DNA of 64,000 nt from Punica granatum (lineage: Eukaryota; Streptophyta; Magnoliopsida; Myrtales; Lythraceae): assembly GCF_007655135.1 (NCBI RefSeq), contig NC_045129.1, positions 16,528,274 to 16,592,273 of the forward strand, read 5' to 3'. Below, in pieces: positions 44,761 to 57,490 of this stretch (positions within the stretch are counted from its first letter, which is position 1; each line of letters starts with the position of its first letter). The translations under genes were made by a program, and so were the position numbers. The notes under the pieces are model-generated. The model was not told the DNA's origin. It made no database searches and worked only from the letters and a program-made list of their open reading frames with translations.

Positions 44761-47700
44761 TGTACGGACCCGAATGTGGACTCTCGTCGGGGCCCGCATT
44801 GCGCGCTTTTGGATCGCGCGGCTTGGGGGTGTCCACCTTCCCGTGGGGACGCGTGACGGACACGCGTGAGAGAAAGAGTCGCCACTTATCATTTTACGAC
44901 CCGAAGGTCGAAGGCGGATAAGTTACCCGGGTCTAGGGGTATGGAACACCTAGTTTGTTGTTAAGGCATTGGTCTGTGCGGAACCGGAAAGTCCGTGTTC
45001 GGGGGTTCATGTTACGTGCGGGCCTATATCCCGCACGCCCTTTCGGTACTCTGGTTTGCTAGGATTGCATGTTTTATTATTTACCGCGTGAATTAAGCTG
45101 CACTTGGCTCGCACGTTTTGACACCGGAGATTCGATGAACCAAACGATGTCGGTTGAGAAGTCGAGAGAGAAGTAAACCCGTATGTCGGGGAGTTGGTTC
45201 ACAATCTTGCGTTACAGTTCATCGAACCATGGAGGTTGGATCCCTGCGTGAACCAGAACCGCGAGTTCTTGGATTTACTTGTGTCTGGGCGAGCATTAGA
45301 CCGATTCGATCAATTCGACTCTCGGACCGTTCGCTCACCGACTGGAATTCTTATAGAATAAATGCACCAAATGGAATCCTTACAATGCTCTCAAAACAAT
45401 AAATACAAATTACAAAAGAGTCGAATTCCAGTCGTTTTGCGTTCGGTTATTATTCCACTCTAACTCACCGTGAGTTTCGGGAAAAGACCGAAGAACTGAA
45501 ATTCAATGGACGCTCTCACTGAATAGGGTGTTGGACCTTGTGAGTGTTGATTAGGGTGTTGGATCCTGTGCTCGATGATTAGGGCGTTGAACCCTAATAT
45601 TATTCGGCCTAGGGATCAGGCTCGACCCGCATGGCAAATAGGTGCGGAAAAATAACACGCAACATGTTAATAACAGACAAAGTGTTTGTTGTTGTCGTGT
45701 TTACGTGAATTAATAGATTATTAACCCAGGGGTGTTTTTGCAAGCAAATGCCATATGCTAAACAATCAAACATGTGCCAACGTTTTAGCATTCGGCTTTG
45801 TTTTGAGAACTTGACAAAGAGAGTCCAATCTCAGGTGTGTGGATTGCTTTTACAGTTATTCTGTATTGTGACACTGAATTACCACTGAATTAACCAAACT
45901 CGTGTTTTGACTCTAGATTTGGAATCTAGAATTCCTCCTAACCATTATCTAGTGTTTGGTTAGGTCGAGTGAAAGGTTAATCAGCATTTCGCATGTTTTC
46001 TGACAGAGATAACCGTTCTAGTTACCTGAGTCTATGTTAGGATAACAGAAACTCATCAGTTAGATAAGAAAAGACTATGCACATGAACCTGCACCTGAAC
46101 AGGTAGCCCATTCTTATCCCGTACTGTAGTGTTTCTATCATGCTAACCCTAAGGGTGTCGCTGAATTGTGAAAAGACGATTTTGCCCTTTATTTGAAAAT
46201 TGTTTTCAAAAAAAGGGGAAACATCGCAGTGCGGGCCACCTCGGCCTGTAGCCGGTGTCAACCAAATCCCTGGATCGTCCAGGGTTGTGCAAGAACCCCG
46301 AAAAAGCCAAAGAACCGGTCGATCTGCCCGGAAGTGATCTAGAAAGATCTTCTGTATCCTGACCTGAGCTACCTAGAATCAGGTAAAAACTCAAGTTGAG
46401 ACATAGAAGCCCTTTTCAGACGTCCATGCTACATCGGACCGCGCGTTTCGGGTTTTGAAATTGATAAGTTTGAAAAGGGCACCAACGTCATTTGACAACT
46501 CGTCGACGCGAGTTATCAGTTAATAACCAATTCGTGTAAACTTTATCAGTGTGAAGTGGGTTTAATCATGTGAGCGTCCCGATTAACCCGTTCGTGAAAT
46601 TAATGCTTAAGGGTTGTGCCGAATGCATTATTTGTGGAAATGATTCGTGATTCGGCAACCAACACAGGTCAAGAAAGACCGAGGATGATTCGGCCAACAA
46701 TGGCCGGAACACCTTTTGGTCCTAATAGGCCCGAAAGGGTCTCCGAATTACGAATCCATGCAAAGTTTGGTTTGGAAAGACATTTCATGTGATATTGCGA
46801 CAATAATGTAAATTGCAAATTACACGAAAGCCGAGAACGGACTCAAAACGGGAAGAGGAAGCCTCATACAACCCGTACGAGTCTAAGAGGCTCTCAATTA
46901 CTTCTCCTTGGAGATAGCCGAGAGGTCCCATGGCCCGAATGGGGTTCCACGAGGTTTCCCCGTCTCGTTTCAAATCATTCCTCGCATGCTTAAACGTCAA
47001 ACATGATAAATGACACGATTAAACGAAAGTCGGTATTGCCATGATTTGAATAACGCATTCGAACATGCAAACATGCGCAAACAAGTTATTTAAGGAATCG
47101 ATAAAGCAATACCGACTTCATGCACGTGAGAAAATACGATGAAACTCGGGAATCGAACTTGGATCGGGTCAAGAAGATCGTTCCCTGCCCGAAAGGAGCA
47201 AGAGAGCATTCGGTCACCTCCCTCAGAGGGAAACTCGTGAGCTCTTTACCTTTCCCGGGTCGGGATGTTCTTCTCGACTACGATCCAAGTGTTTCCCGAC
47301 ATGCTAGCATATAAATCGAGGATTAATATGCATGGTATAACATGGAAAGTGCATAAAGATTAAAACTTGGAAATAAAACATACATAAAACCCCTTATAAC
47401 TCCATAAACGCAATGAGAATGTAAAAGTCCTAGCTCCTCTAAGTCGGAATGGCCATACCTAGTCCCGAGATGCGGGATGGGACCTTCAAGAGTCGGGTTG
47501 GACCGTTGATGGGTCGGGTTTGGGCTGTTTTCCGTTGAACAGACCCGAATGGCATCAAACAGACCCGGCTGAAATACTGGACAGACCCGACTGGCACAAG
47601 TCGGGTCGGACGTCGCCATGGAGGCTCCCGATGGAGTTTTGAGGCAAGGTCAGTGGCTCCTGACTCCTAACTGACCCCCGGAGGTGACTGTGGTGGTCGT

Positions 47701-48501
47701 TTGGTCCCAGAGTTATCAGGTCGACCCGTACAGCCCTGCAAAAATCACTGAAAACAGAGCACGTCTGGAAATTCGCATTTCCGCTCCTCGGAGGTTACTC
47801 GGGAAACCGTGAAGGGTTTTGCCGTCTGTTTTGCCCAATTGTGAATGTCTGCTAGAGTTTTCTGGGCAATGCGGTATGAACTTCGTTTGCCGTAATTCCA
47901 TCAGACCATTCTCCGGCTATGCTCTTCTGAAGAGGGGTATGCTTGTTTTGCCGTTCGGAAGTCATTTGAAGTGTCTGTGTGACTTCCAAGAGACAATCTG
48001 AAGCATTGTTCATGCTCTGTGTGTTGATGGGACATGGCCGCGTCTGATATTTGGAATTAACTTTTCTCCAGGAAACCGGCATTTTTGGACTTCCACTGAA
48101 AAGTTGTCTGTATACAGAAAGTTGTTCTGTATAGAGCAGATGATTTGCAAAATGCCTTTGGGGACACTTTTCATCTATTTGGCATTGATGTGGATTTTTG
48201 GAGTCCAATATTTACTATCTTCCGACGACCGAGCGAACTATCCGGAAATAGTACCGTCCGTGTAGTACACTGAAAATGCCGGTTTTGGACATTGTTGAGC
48301 TCTCTGGTCGCTCTGTTGCCCTTTGGTGACCCGTAGAGTCCTTCTGTCATGTCCATGGGTCATTTGCTCAATTTTGCCAACTTGAGGATGAATAGTGATT
48401 TCTTGCTCTGCCGAGCCGTTTTCTGTGTTCTGCTCAAGTCGTGGCTTGGATCATTGCTAATATCGTTGTTTGGAATGGTGATTCAAAATGGGGTGCTGAC
48501 A
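44761..48501 (-). repeat. 3' LTR of the LARD-like element, promoter deleted
   Basis: It matches the other LTR closely from both ends, with only a few dozen differences by eye, but lacks a 1756-base block (57676-59431 of the right LTR) at the joint 47775/47776. The missing block includes the TATA box, the presumed start site and two of the three 192-bp repeats. Confidence 0.9.
45016..45036 (-). other. Conserved LTR-end hairpin 1, perfect stem
   Basis: GTGCGGG and CCCGCAC pair exactly around a 7-base loop, as at 33661 and 54921. Hairpin 2 (CGACC/GGTCG with TTCG loop on the minus strand) is at 44897-44910. Confidence 0.7.
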
Positions 48502-48521
48502 GCTTGCCCCTCTTTGACTGC
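48502..48521 (-). other. Polypurine tract of the LARD-like element
   Basis: On the minus strand GCAGTCAAAGAGGGGCAAGC abuts TGTCAGCACC. It matches the tract at 28951-28965. Confidence 0.75.
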
Positions 48522-48716
48522 TTGCTCGAGTAGAGGATGCAATCAAAGATTTCAAAAGCACCCCAGTTTGATAGCAATGATCAAGGTGGAATTTCCTATA
48601 TGGCGCTCTCCTTTTTGCTTTGGATATGTAGGATGTTGTACCTAATAAAAGGGAATATGGTGAGATGCGCACAATAGACATGTAGAGTTCGGAACAAAGC
48701 TGAAACAGGCAATTAA

Positions 48717-48960
48717 AGTCGGGACTGACCCGACGGGGACTGACCCCAATGCAAGAAAAGTAGTCGAGACTGACCCGAAGGGGACTGACCCCAATGCAAG
48801 AAAGTAGTCGGGACTGACCCGAAGGGGACTGACCCCAATGCAAGAAAGTAGTCGGGACTGACCCGAAGGGGACTGACCCCAATGCAAGAAAAGTAATCGG
48901 GACTGACCCGAAGAGGACTAACCCCAATGCAAGAAAAGTAGTCGGGACTGACCCGAAGGG
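48717..48960 (-). repeat. Tandem repeat, period 44-45 bp, about 5 copies
   Basis: The unit contains ACTGACCCGAAGGGG and ACTGACCCCAATGCAAGAAA. The phrase CAATGCAAG recurs at 48747, 48792, 48836, 48880 and 48925. Confidence 0.9.
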
Positions 48961-49128
48961 TTTGCAATATGCACGGGGCGCATACCGAATGAACTGCATG
49001 GTTCAAAGGCGCCTACCCGGTGGACTTGCGAGGTGCACGAGCGCTTGCTCGGCGAGTTTGCAATATGCACGGGGCGCATACCGAATGAACTGCATGGTTC
49101 AAAGGCGCCTACCCGGTGGACTTGCGAT
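48960..49128 (-). repeat. Tandem duplication, 96-bp unit
   Basis: GTTTGCAATATGCACGGGGC starts copies at 48960 and 49056. The second copy is cut after about 72 bases by the next array. Confidence 0.85.
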
Positions 49129-49356
49129 GTGCACTGCGATCCTGAGATGGTGCACGCCAATTAAAGTGCATTGCGGAAATAAATGTGCACTGCAATCCTG
49201 AGAGGGTGCACGCTAATTAAAGTGCATTGCGGAAATAAATGTGCACTGCAATCCTGAGAGGGTGCACGCTAATTAAAGTGCATTGCGGAAATAAATGTGC
49301 ACTGCAATCCTGAGAGGGTGCACGCTAATTAAAGTGCATTGCGGAAATAAATGTGC
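49129..49356 (-). repeat. Tandem repeat, period 56 bp, 4 copies
   Basis: Units start GTGCACTGC at 49129, 49185, 49241 and 49297 and are almost identical. Reversed, they match the GTGCACCTTCTCAGGAA units at 28545-28665 of the composite element. Confidence 0.92.
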
Positions 49357-51490
49357 GCGAAGTAAATGCAAACACTGAGGAGTAGTGTGGGGTGTCGAAG
49401 GAATCATTGTGTTTCTTCCATCACTGAGTTCGTCCGTGTTGCAATCGATGTGGTGGCAAAATGCTTCGTTACTTGCCAACTGATTGCGATGCAACTGAGT
49501 GCCTGGAGTGCTGCTCTGAATATTCTCCTCTTGGGTTGAGATTGTCACCCGTCACATGAAGTAGAGATGAATCGATCTTGGGGAGATATCTTCCAAGGAG
49601 AGTTGATTTATCGGAGGCAAGCGTTGATGCTGGGACGAAGTCATTTCACTGAAGCCTTATCTCTGTGGCAGTGATGTGTTTGATCTGCCGAAAGCCGGGC
49701 TCGCCGCTAGGCGGTTACCTATTGGGCTGCTGGAAACCGACTTTGCTGCTGAGGAATGATTGTGCTTTGTCAGAGGCCAGCTCTGCTGCTTGGGCGGTCA
49801 TGCTTTGACCTACAAGAAGTTCGCCAAAAGTCGGCGTCTTGTATTGCGAGACTCGAGCTCTAAGACAGAGCGCCTACGTATCCCGTGGAACTAGGAATCA
49901 GAGTCTATAGTAGTTCATGCTGTTTGCAGTAACTGTGATCCTGACATTACTAATAAATCATGTTAGAAATACTAACAAGTAATGGACACAGGTAAGCATG
50001 AAAATGTTGTTGCGACACGCAGATCTTCAGTTTTGGGTCACCTAAACAACCCATGAAGATTTTTGCTTTGACAGTATAAGTAGGTCCCGTTCTCGGAGGC
50101 CTAGATGCGATGCCTCCAGGGGCTCCCGTTAGCTATGTATTGGGCATATCGAGACTTCCCCGACGATGCCCTAGCAATTCTATCGTTTGTTCGACGCGCC
50201 CGTCGGCTTTGAACCCTTCTCAATAGGGTACAGTAGGGCGGCTGCATTTGCAACCCGCTTGGGGATTTCTATTCAGATTTGGTCAGACTCGGTCTGACCA
50301 TTTCCAAAGCGTTATGACTAGACTCTCGGAGAGGAATGTCTGGGATTTTGGCTCTGTGATAGCCTGTTGAAGGGTGGCTGTGACCCATTCGGAGTTATGC
50401 AAAGACAAAGTGAAAAGAGAAAGCTTGGGAAGCACGTTGACCGCAGGCTAAAAGGATACACGGGTTCACGCCTGCAATGAGATGTACCCCCATTTTTCTT
50501 CGTCCTTCTGTTGTGTAGGTTGTACTGAACTGCTTGGACGGCGTATTCAGTTACCCACTGTGCTTGAGGAAGGTTCCCTCTTGGACGGTTGAATGGTATT
50601 GGAGAGCCGATCGGGGATCGTGTTGGAATAGATAAACTGGCCACTTCCCTTGGGGATCCCTTGTCCACACGATGTGTGAGATACTAGGGGGCAATTTTAT
50701 TTATCTCTCGTTTTGCTCTCCTTTTGCTACGGTCACCCACCTCGGGGCCGCACCTCTCAACCTAAAGGGGAAGAGCTCTCCTTTTGCCACGACCGTCCCA
50801 AAGGGTTTTCGGTCGTGCCTCTCTTTTACCCTAGCTTTTGCCTAGGTCGCCCCAAAAAGGGGTTTTCGACCTAGCGGGCTCGATTCTTTTATCTCTCGAG
50901 TTTGCAAGGGCGAAGGGTTCGAAGGATTCAACCTCCAAATGCATTGTTTTCTGTCTCCGTCGAGGAGTTGTGTCTGCTGCTCCCCTTTTGTCGGGGTTTG
51001 TTGATTTCTCAGGATTGGCGGCGTCGGAGTTTTAAATCTCGGCGGTGCCTTGTTTTGTTAATTGGCAGGTTTTTCCTGCATCTTTTCTCTCTCTCTTCAT
51101 TGGCGGGTTTTTCCCACTTCTTTTCGCTCTGTTTTTTTTCTTGCAGCTGGGGTTTGTTTTGTGCCCCGTGTCTTTGTTTGAAACTCCTCGACTTTGTATC
51201 GCCGAGGCCACTTTGGTGTGCTTCGCCTCGTGGAGACTTGTTGTGTGTTGCTAGCCCTATTTTGTGAGGACCGGCTTTCTTGGAAGTTTGACTCCCGTGC
51301 ACTCGAAAGTTGAACTTCGTGTCATTTTCCCTTGCAATCTCTTCAGGTGAATTCCCCTATTATCTAGAAGGAAAATACAAATTTGCCCTAGGGAATCAGT
51401 GGCCGGAGTTGTCTTGATGCTTGTTGTGGAGGAGGCCTGGACTTAACGCAAATGACCAGGAGCGTTCCAACGTCACTTGCTGGAGTGACC
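49357..51490 (-). other. Internal non-coding region of the LARD-like element
   Basis: No domain is recognised. Around 50700-50880 the reverse of the CCTAGGCAAAA blocks appears (TTTTGCCTAGGTCGCC), matching 27720-28015. A 116-codon minus frame at 50318-50668 has no recognisable motif. Confidence 0.6.
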
Positions 51491-51499
51491 CACGATGGC

Positions 51500-51660
51500 G
51501 ACCTCGGGGCGAACTTCAACCAGGGAGGCCCAGTGTACGTCGCTTGCCGAGGTTGTGTTGGCGCGAACTTCAACCGGGGATGCCCCAGTGTACGTCGCTT
51601 GGAAAAGTTGTGCTAGTGCGAACTTCAACAGGGGATGCCCCAGTGTACGTCGCTTGGAAA
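51500..51660 (-). repeat. Tandem repeat, period 55 bp, 3 copies
   Basis: CAGTGTACGTCGCTTG recurs at 51531, 51586 and 51641. Confidence 0.88.
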
Positions 51661-52614
51661 TGCTTTTCGTGGGTGGATGATGTCCGAGGTGGTCTCGGTG
51701 CAAGCGTTGAACGCGAATGCTCTGGTCTTTTATCGTCGATGTGACTCGTGGTGGGCGGTTTGTGCAACTGTCGCCCCTGGCCGTCTCATGTCGTCAATGT
51801 CAACTGAAATCGTTGCGTTGATGGCATAAGGCTCGCTCAGTTGTTTTTGTCTTTAGCTTTGTAGGGGGTACCTCCGTGCCGAGCCCCTTCCCTGTCAAAG
51901 TATAAAGGAGGAGGCTCGAGAGGAGTTCTCGGAAAGGCGTGAGCCTGTGCATCATTCTTCGCCTGTGACCGGCGTGTCCCTGTAAAAGATGACAAAGAAG
52001 ATGGTGTGTTAGGCGATTGTGCGGTGGAGTATGCGGTAAGAAATATGGGGTGGACCCATGGGAAAATCCCTTTTGTCCCGCACACGACCGATGGGGTGTC
52101 GCGTGTGGATGACATTTGTTTCCGGGAATGTAGTCATCACCACTCTGGAGTGGTTAGACCCTGACTGAGGTCACATAAGCATGTTTTCCCTAATTGCGAG
52201 TAGGCATGCGCAGCCGTCCTAGGGAAGGCTCGAGAAGCCGAGTCCCACGAGGACAGGTGAGTCGAACAGGTCCAACAGAACTGATAGGGCGTCTTCGAGA
52301 CTGTCCTAATGCTCCATTGAAGGATTTGTTCATGTCGGGAGCCCATTTGTGGGAATGCATTTGAATGAAAGCAACAGAGAGTTTAAAGAAAACTGCGCGT
52401 GTTGCCCCAGTATTTAGTCGGTGATCACAACGGAGGTGGATGAGATCCATTCTTTGATCGGAGGCATGACCGTGCTGGTCTGCGATGGAGAGTTGGGTCA
52501 TGCTCTGTTTGTGGAGCTGTCACTTTCTGTCTTTGCAGTGGAAAGATTAGACTTGCTCCTTGAAGTATCGCTTGGATAAATTTGTATCCAAGTTGATTTT
52601 GGATTTCAGATGAG

Positions 52615-52750
52615 CCTGAAAGCAGTAAATGCTAGGCGTCAAAACCTGAAAGCAGTAAATGCGGGGCCGAAGCCCAAAAGCAGTAAATGTTGGGCCGAGG
52701 CCCGAAAGCAGTAAATGCAGAACTGAGGTCCGATGCAGTAAATGCATGCT
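52615..52750 (-). repeat. Short tandem repeat, period 28-30 bp, 5 copies
   Basis: AGCAGTAAATGC-like phrases at 52621, 52651, 52679, 52707 and 52735; a further one occurs near the primer-binding site at 54584. Confidence 0.85.
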
Positions 52751-53286
52751 CGATAGGAAAATGCAAGAGATGTAAGAGCAAAGGTCAATGCTGAGGAATA
52801 GCGCAAGGCGCTGCAATGCAGTGACGCCGATTTGCTTGCGGTATTGCTCTATGGAGCAGGGATGGGGACTTAGTGTTGAAATCCCAAGGAGCTGGATGGA
52901 TGGGAGACGTTTGTTGTCTCAATTGTGGTCGCTTAGTATTCAGGCTGTCTTCTTGTTGAGAATTTCCTGCAATGGGAAAAGAAAACAATGAAGGAGCATG
53001 AACCGTTCAGCATTTCAATGCAAGAGTGTAGGGAAGCGAACTGGCCTGGTAGGTGTCGTGCGAGCACATCGAGAGACATGCATTGATACGTTGAGCAGGC
53101 ATGTATGAGTTGGTGTGAACATGCTTGGACATGTGTGAGGCGCGCTCGATCGCTGGTAGATGCGCTGGGTCACGCGAAGGGACGTGTGTCCGATCACGCA
53201 GTGACACTCTCTGTTAGGAAGAAGTTAGTGTTGGTTAACTTCGCCTGGGAAGGTTGATCGGCATTCGGGCCACAGTTCGTCTTGCT

Positions 53287-54016
53287 GTGGAGGAAGGGTG
53301 AAGGCCGCGAGTGGCCTGCCCGCTAAAGTGGGCACGACTCGCCTATCGTGCGGGGTGGGTGGCCGGGCTGGACGGCCTCTGGTCATAGCACATCTCGCTA
53401 TGGAGAAGTGAAGACCGCGGGTGGTCTACCCGCGAAGGTTAGCACGACTCGCCTGTCGTGCGGGGTGGGTGGCCGGGCTGGACGGCCTCTGGTCATAGCA
53501 CGTCTCGCCATGGAGAGGTGAAGACCGCAAGTGGTCTACCCGCGAAGGTTAGCACAACTCACATGTCGTACGAGATGGGTGGCCGGGCTAGACGGCCTCT
53601 GGTCATAGCACGTCTCGCCATGGAGAGGTGAAGACCGCAAGTGGTCTACCCGTGAAGGTTAGCACAACTCAGATGTCGTACGGGGTGGGTGGCCGGGCTG
53701 GACGGCCTCTGGTCATAGCACGTCTCGCCATGGAGAGGTGAAGACCGCAAGTGGTCTACCCGCGAAGGTTAGCACAACTCACATGTCGTACGGGATGGGT
53801 GGCCGGGCTGGACGGCCTCTGGTCATAGCACGTCTCGCCATGGAGAGGTGAAGACCGCAAGTGGTCTACCCGCGAAGGTTAGCACAACTCAGATGTCGTA
53901 CGGGGTGGGTGGCCGGGCTGGACGGCCTCTGGTCATAGCACGTCTTGCCATGGAGAGGTGAAGACCGCAAGTGGTCTACCCGCGAAGGTTAGCACAACTC
54001 ACATGTCGTACGGGAC
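53287..54016 (-). repeat. 110-bp tandem array with alternating monomer types
   Basis: AAGACCGC recurs at exactly 110-base steps: 53411, 53521, 53631, 53741, 53851 and 53961, with an older unit at 53301. From 53521 the monomers alternate between a CACATGTCG form (53566, 53786, 54006) and a CAGATGTCG form (53676, 53896), which gives a 220-bp higher-order period. Confidence 0.92.
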
Positions 54017-54644
54017 ATGGTAGTTGCTGTGCAAACATCGGATGCAAGCAATGTATGAGTTTTCAAAAGCTAATGTCGTTGCATTGATTTGATTCAAGTT
54101 CCCAGATTTACGAAGATGGTTCATTTGAAAAAGGGAACTTAAGCAATAAACCAATGCAATGTCCTAGTTTATTTGAATGTACATCGCTCATTATAGAAAA
54201 ACAACAAAAGGCCCGCCTAAAAGAAAAACTACGAGCCGACTCAAAGACTCAACTTTTGGGTCGGTTGACGGCATGAAGGCAATTTTGGTCCAGCATGACG
54301 ATCCCTGTTTATGCATGGTTTAGGTGCTACCGGGATAGCAACTAACTAAGGATGGGGGCTCCCGACTCAAGGGTATCAATTCCATGAAATCGGGCGGGAT
54401 TCTTTTCAAGGCCTAAGCGACAGTCGAACCGCGCGCCGTACCCCTACTTCGAACCCCTGTCTAACCTAGCTTCCTAGATTGCCGCTCGTGGGATTTCAAG
54501 CGTGGTACCTAAATCCACTAGAATGATGCAATGCAAGTGCAGAAAAGTAAATATGCGTAAAATAGATAAGCGAGAAAGTTGCAGAAAGCAGTAAATGAAC
54601 ATGCAAGCAAGCAAACGGGATCGAGCCCGAACCCACTAAGTATG

Positions 54645-54662
54645 TCCCCAGTAGAGTCGCCA
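54645..54662 (-). other. Primer-binding site of the LARD-like element
   Basis: On the minus strand TGGCGACTCTACTGGGGAC begins three bases after the LTR end (GGGTCCGTACA then GCT). TGG pairs with the CCA end of a tRNA. I do not assign the tRNA species. No such site follows the LTR at 23457. Confidence 0.7.
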
Positions 54663-57490
54663 AGCTGTACGGACCCGAATGTGGACTCTCGTCGGGGCCC
54701 GCATTGCGCGCTTTTGGATCGCGCGGCTTGGGGGTGTCCACCTTTCCGTGGGGACGCGTGACGGACATGCGTGAGAGAAGGAGTCGCCACTTATCATTTT
54801 ACGACCCGAAGGTCGAGGGCGGATAAGTTACCCGGGTCTAGGGGTATGGAACACCTAGTTTGTTGTTAAGGCATTGGTCTGTGCGGAACCGGAAAGTCCG
54901 TGTTCGGGGGTTCATGTTACGTGCGGGCCTATATCCCGCACGCCCTTTCGGTACTCTGGTTTGCTAGGCTTGCATGTTTTATTATTTACCGCGTGAATTA
55001 AGCTGTACTCGGCTCGCACGTTTTGACACCGGAGATTCGATGAACCAAACGATGTCGGTTGAGAAGCCGAGAGAGAAGTAAACCCGTATGTCGGGGAGTT
55101 GGTTCACAATCTTGCGTTACAGTTCATCGAACCATGGAGGTTGGATCCCTGCGTGAACCAGAACCGCGAGTTCTTGGATTTACTTGTGTCTGGGCGAGCA
55201 TTAGACCGATTCGATCAATTCGACTCTCGGACCGTTCGCTCACCGACTGGAATTCTTACAGAATAAATGCACCAAATAGAATCCTTACAATGCTCTCAAA
55301 ACAATAAATACAAATTACAAAAGGGTCGAATTCCAGTCGTTTCGCGTTCGGTTATTATTCCACTCTAACTCACCGTGAGTTTAGGGAAAAGACCGAAGAA
55401 CTGAAATTCAATGGACGCTCTCACTGAATAGGGCGTTGGACCCTGTGAGTGTTGATTAGGGTGTTGGATCCTGTGCTCGATGATTAGGGCGTTGAACCCT
55501 AATATTATTCGGCCTAGGGATCAGGCTCGACCCGCATGGCAAACAGGTGCGGAAAAATAACACGCAACATGTTAATAACAGACAAAGTGTTTGTTGTTGT
55601 CGTGTTTACGTGAATTAATAGATTATTAACCCAGGGGTGTTTTTGCAAGCAAATGCCATATGCTAAACAATCAAACATGTGCCAACGTTTTAGCATTTGT
55701 TTTGAGAACTTGACAAAGAGAGTCAAATCTCAGGTGTGTAGATTGCTTTTACAGTTGTTCTGTATTGTGACACTGAATTACCACTGAATTAACCAAACTC
55801 GTGTTTTGACTCTAGATTTGGAATCTAGAATTCCTCCTAACCATTATCTAGTGTTTGGTTAGGTCGAGTGAAAGGTTAATCAGCATTTCGCATGTTTTCT
55901 GACAGAGATAACCGTTCTAGTTACCCGAGTCTATGTTAGGATAACAGAAACTCATCAGTTAGATAAGAAAAGACTATGCACATGAACCTGCACCTGAACA
56001 GGTAGCCCATTCTTATCCCGTACTGTAGTGTTTCTGTCATGCTAACCCTAAGGGTGTCGCTGAATTGTGAAAAGACGATTTTGCCCTTTATTTGAAAATT
56101 GTTTTCAAAAAAAGGGGAAACATCGCAGTGCGGGCCACCTCGGCCTGTAGCCGGTGTCAACCAAATCGCTGGATCGTCGAGGGTTGTGCAAGAACCCCGA
56201 AAAAGCCAAAGAACCAGTCGATCTGCCCGGAAGTGATCTAGAAAGATCTTCTGTATCCTGACCTGAGCTACCTGGAATCAGGTAAAAACTCAAGTTGAGA
56301 CATAGAAGCCCTTTTCAGACGTCCATGCTACATCGGACCGCGCGTTTCGGGTTTTGAAATTGATAAGTTTGAAAAGGGCACCAACGTCATTTGACAACTC
56401 GTCGACGCGAGTTATCAGTTAATGACCAATTCGTGTAAACTTTATAAGTGTGAAGTGGGTTTAATCATGTGAGCGTCCCGATTAACCCGTTCGTGAAATT
56501 AATGCTTAAGGGTTGTGCCGAATGCATTAATTGTGGAAATGATTCGTGATTCGGCAACCAAGACAGGTCAAGAAAGACCGAGGATGATTCGGCCAACAAT
56601 GGCCGGAACACCTTTTGGTCCTAATAGGCCCGAAAGGGTCTCCAAATTATGAATCCATGCAAAGTTTGGTTTGGAAAGACATTTCATGTGATATTGCGAC
56701 AATAATGTAAATTGCAAATTACACGAAAGCCGAGAACGGACTCAAAACGGGAAGAGGAAGCCTCATGCAACCCGTACGAGTCTAAGAGGCTCTCAATTAC
56801 TTCTCCTTGGAGATAGCCGAGAGGTCCCATGGCCCGAATGGGGTTCCACGAGGTTTCCCCGTCTCGTTTCAAATCATTCCTCGCATGCTTAAACGTCAAA
56901 CATGATAAATGACACGATTAAACGAAAGTCGGTATTGCCATGATTTGAATAACGCATTCGAACATGCAAACATGCGCAAACAAGTTATTTAAGGAATCGA
57001 TAAAACAATACCGACTTCATGCACGTGAGAAAATACGATGAAACTCGGGAATCGAACTTGGATCGGGTCAAGAAGATCGTTCCTTGCCCGAAAGGAGCAA
57101 GAGAGCATTCGGTCACCTCCCTCAGAGGGAAACTCGTGAGCTCTTTGCCTTTCCCGGGTCGGGATGTTCTTCTCGACTACGATCCAAGTGTTTCCCGACA
57201 TGCTAGCATATAAATCGAGGATAAATATGCATGGTATAACATGGAAAGTGCATAAAGATTAAAACTTGGAAATAAAACATACATAAAACCCCTTATAACT
57301 CCATAAACGCAATGAGAATGTAAAAGTCCTAACTCCTCTAAGTCGGGAATGGCCATACCTAGTCCCGAGATGCGGGATGGGACCTTCAAGAGTCGGGTTG
57401 GACCGTTGATGGGTCGGGTTTGGGCTGTTTTCCGTTGAACAGACCCGAATGGCATCAAACAGACCCGGCTGAAATACTGGACAGACCCGA

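Noticed and set aside
48457..49160. Open frames up to 180 codons on the minus strand
   Set aside because: They run through the 44-bp and 96-bp arrays; periodic peptides without any family match.
48717..49356. Regularly spaced direct repeats that could suggest a CRISPR-like array
   Set aside because: Units are contiguous tandem repeats without unique spacers, in a plant retrotransposon interior.
50318..50668. 116-codon minus frame as a candidate gag of the LARD-like element
   Set aside because: No zinc knuckle, no Gag-like helix pattern and no conserved motif could be seen.
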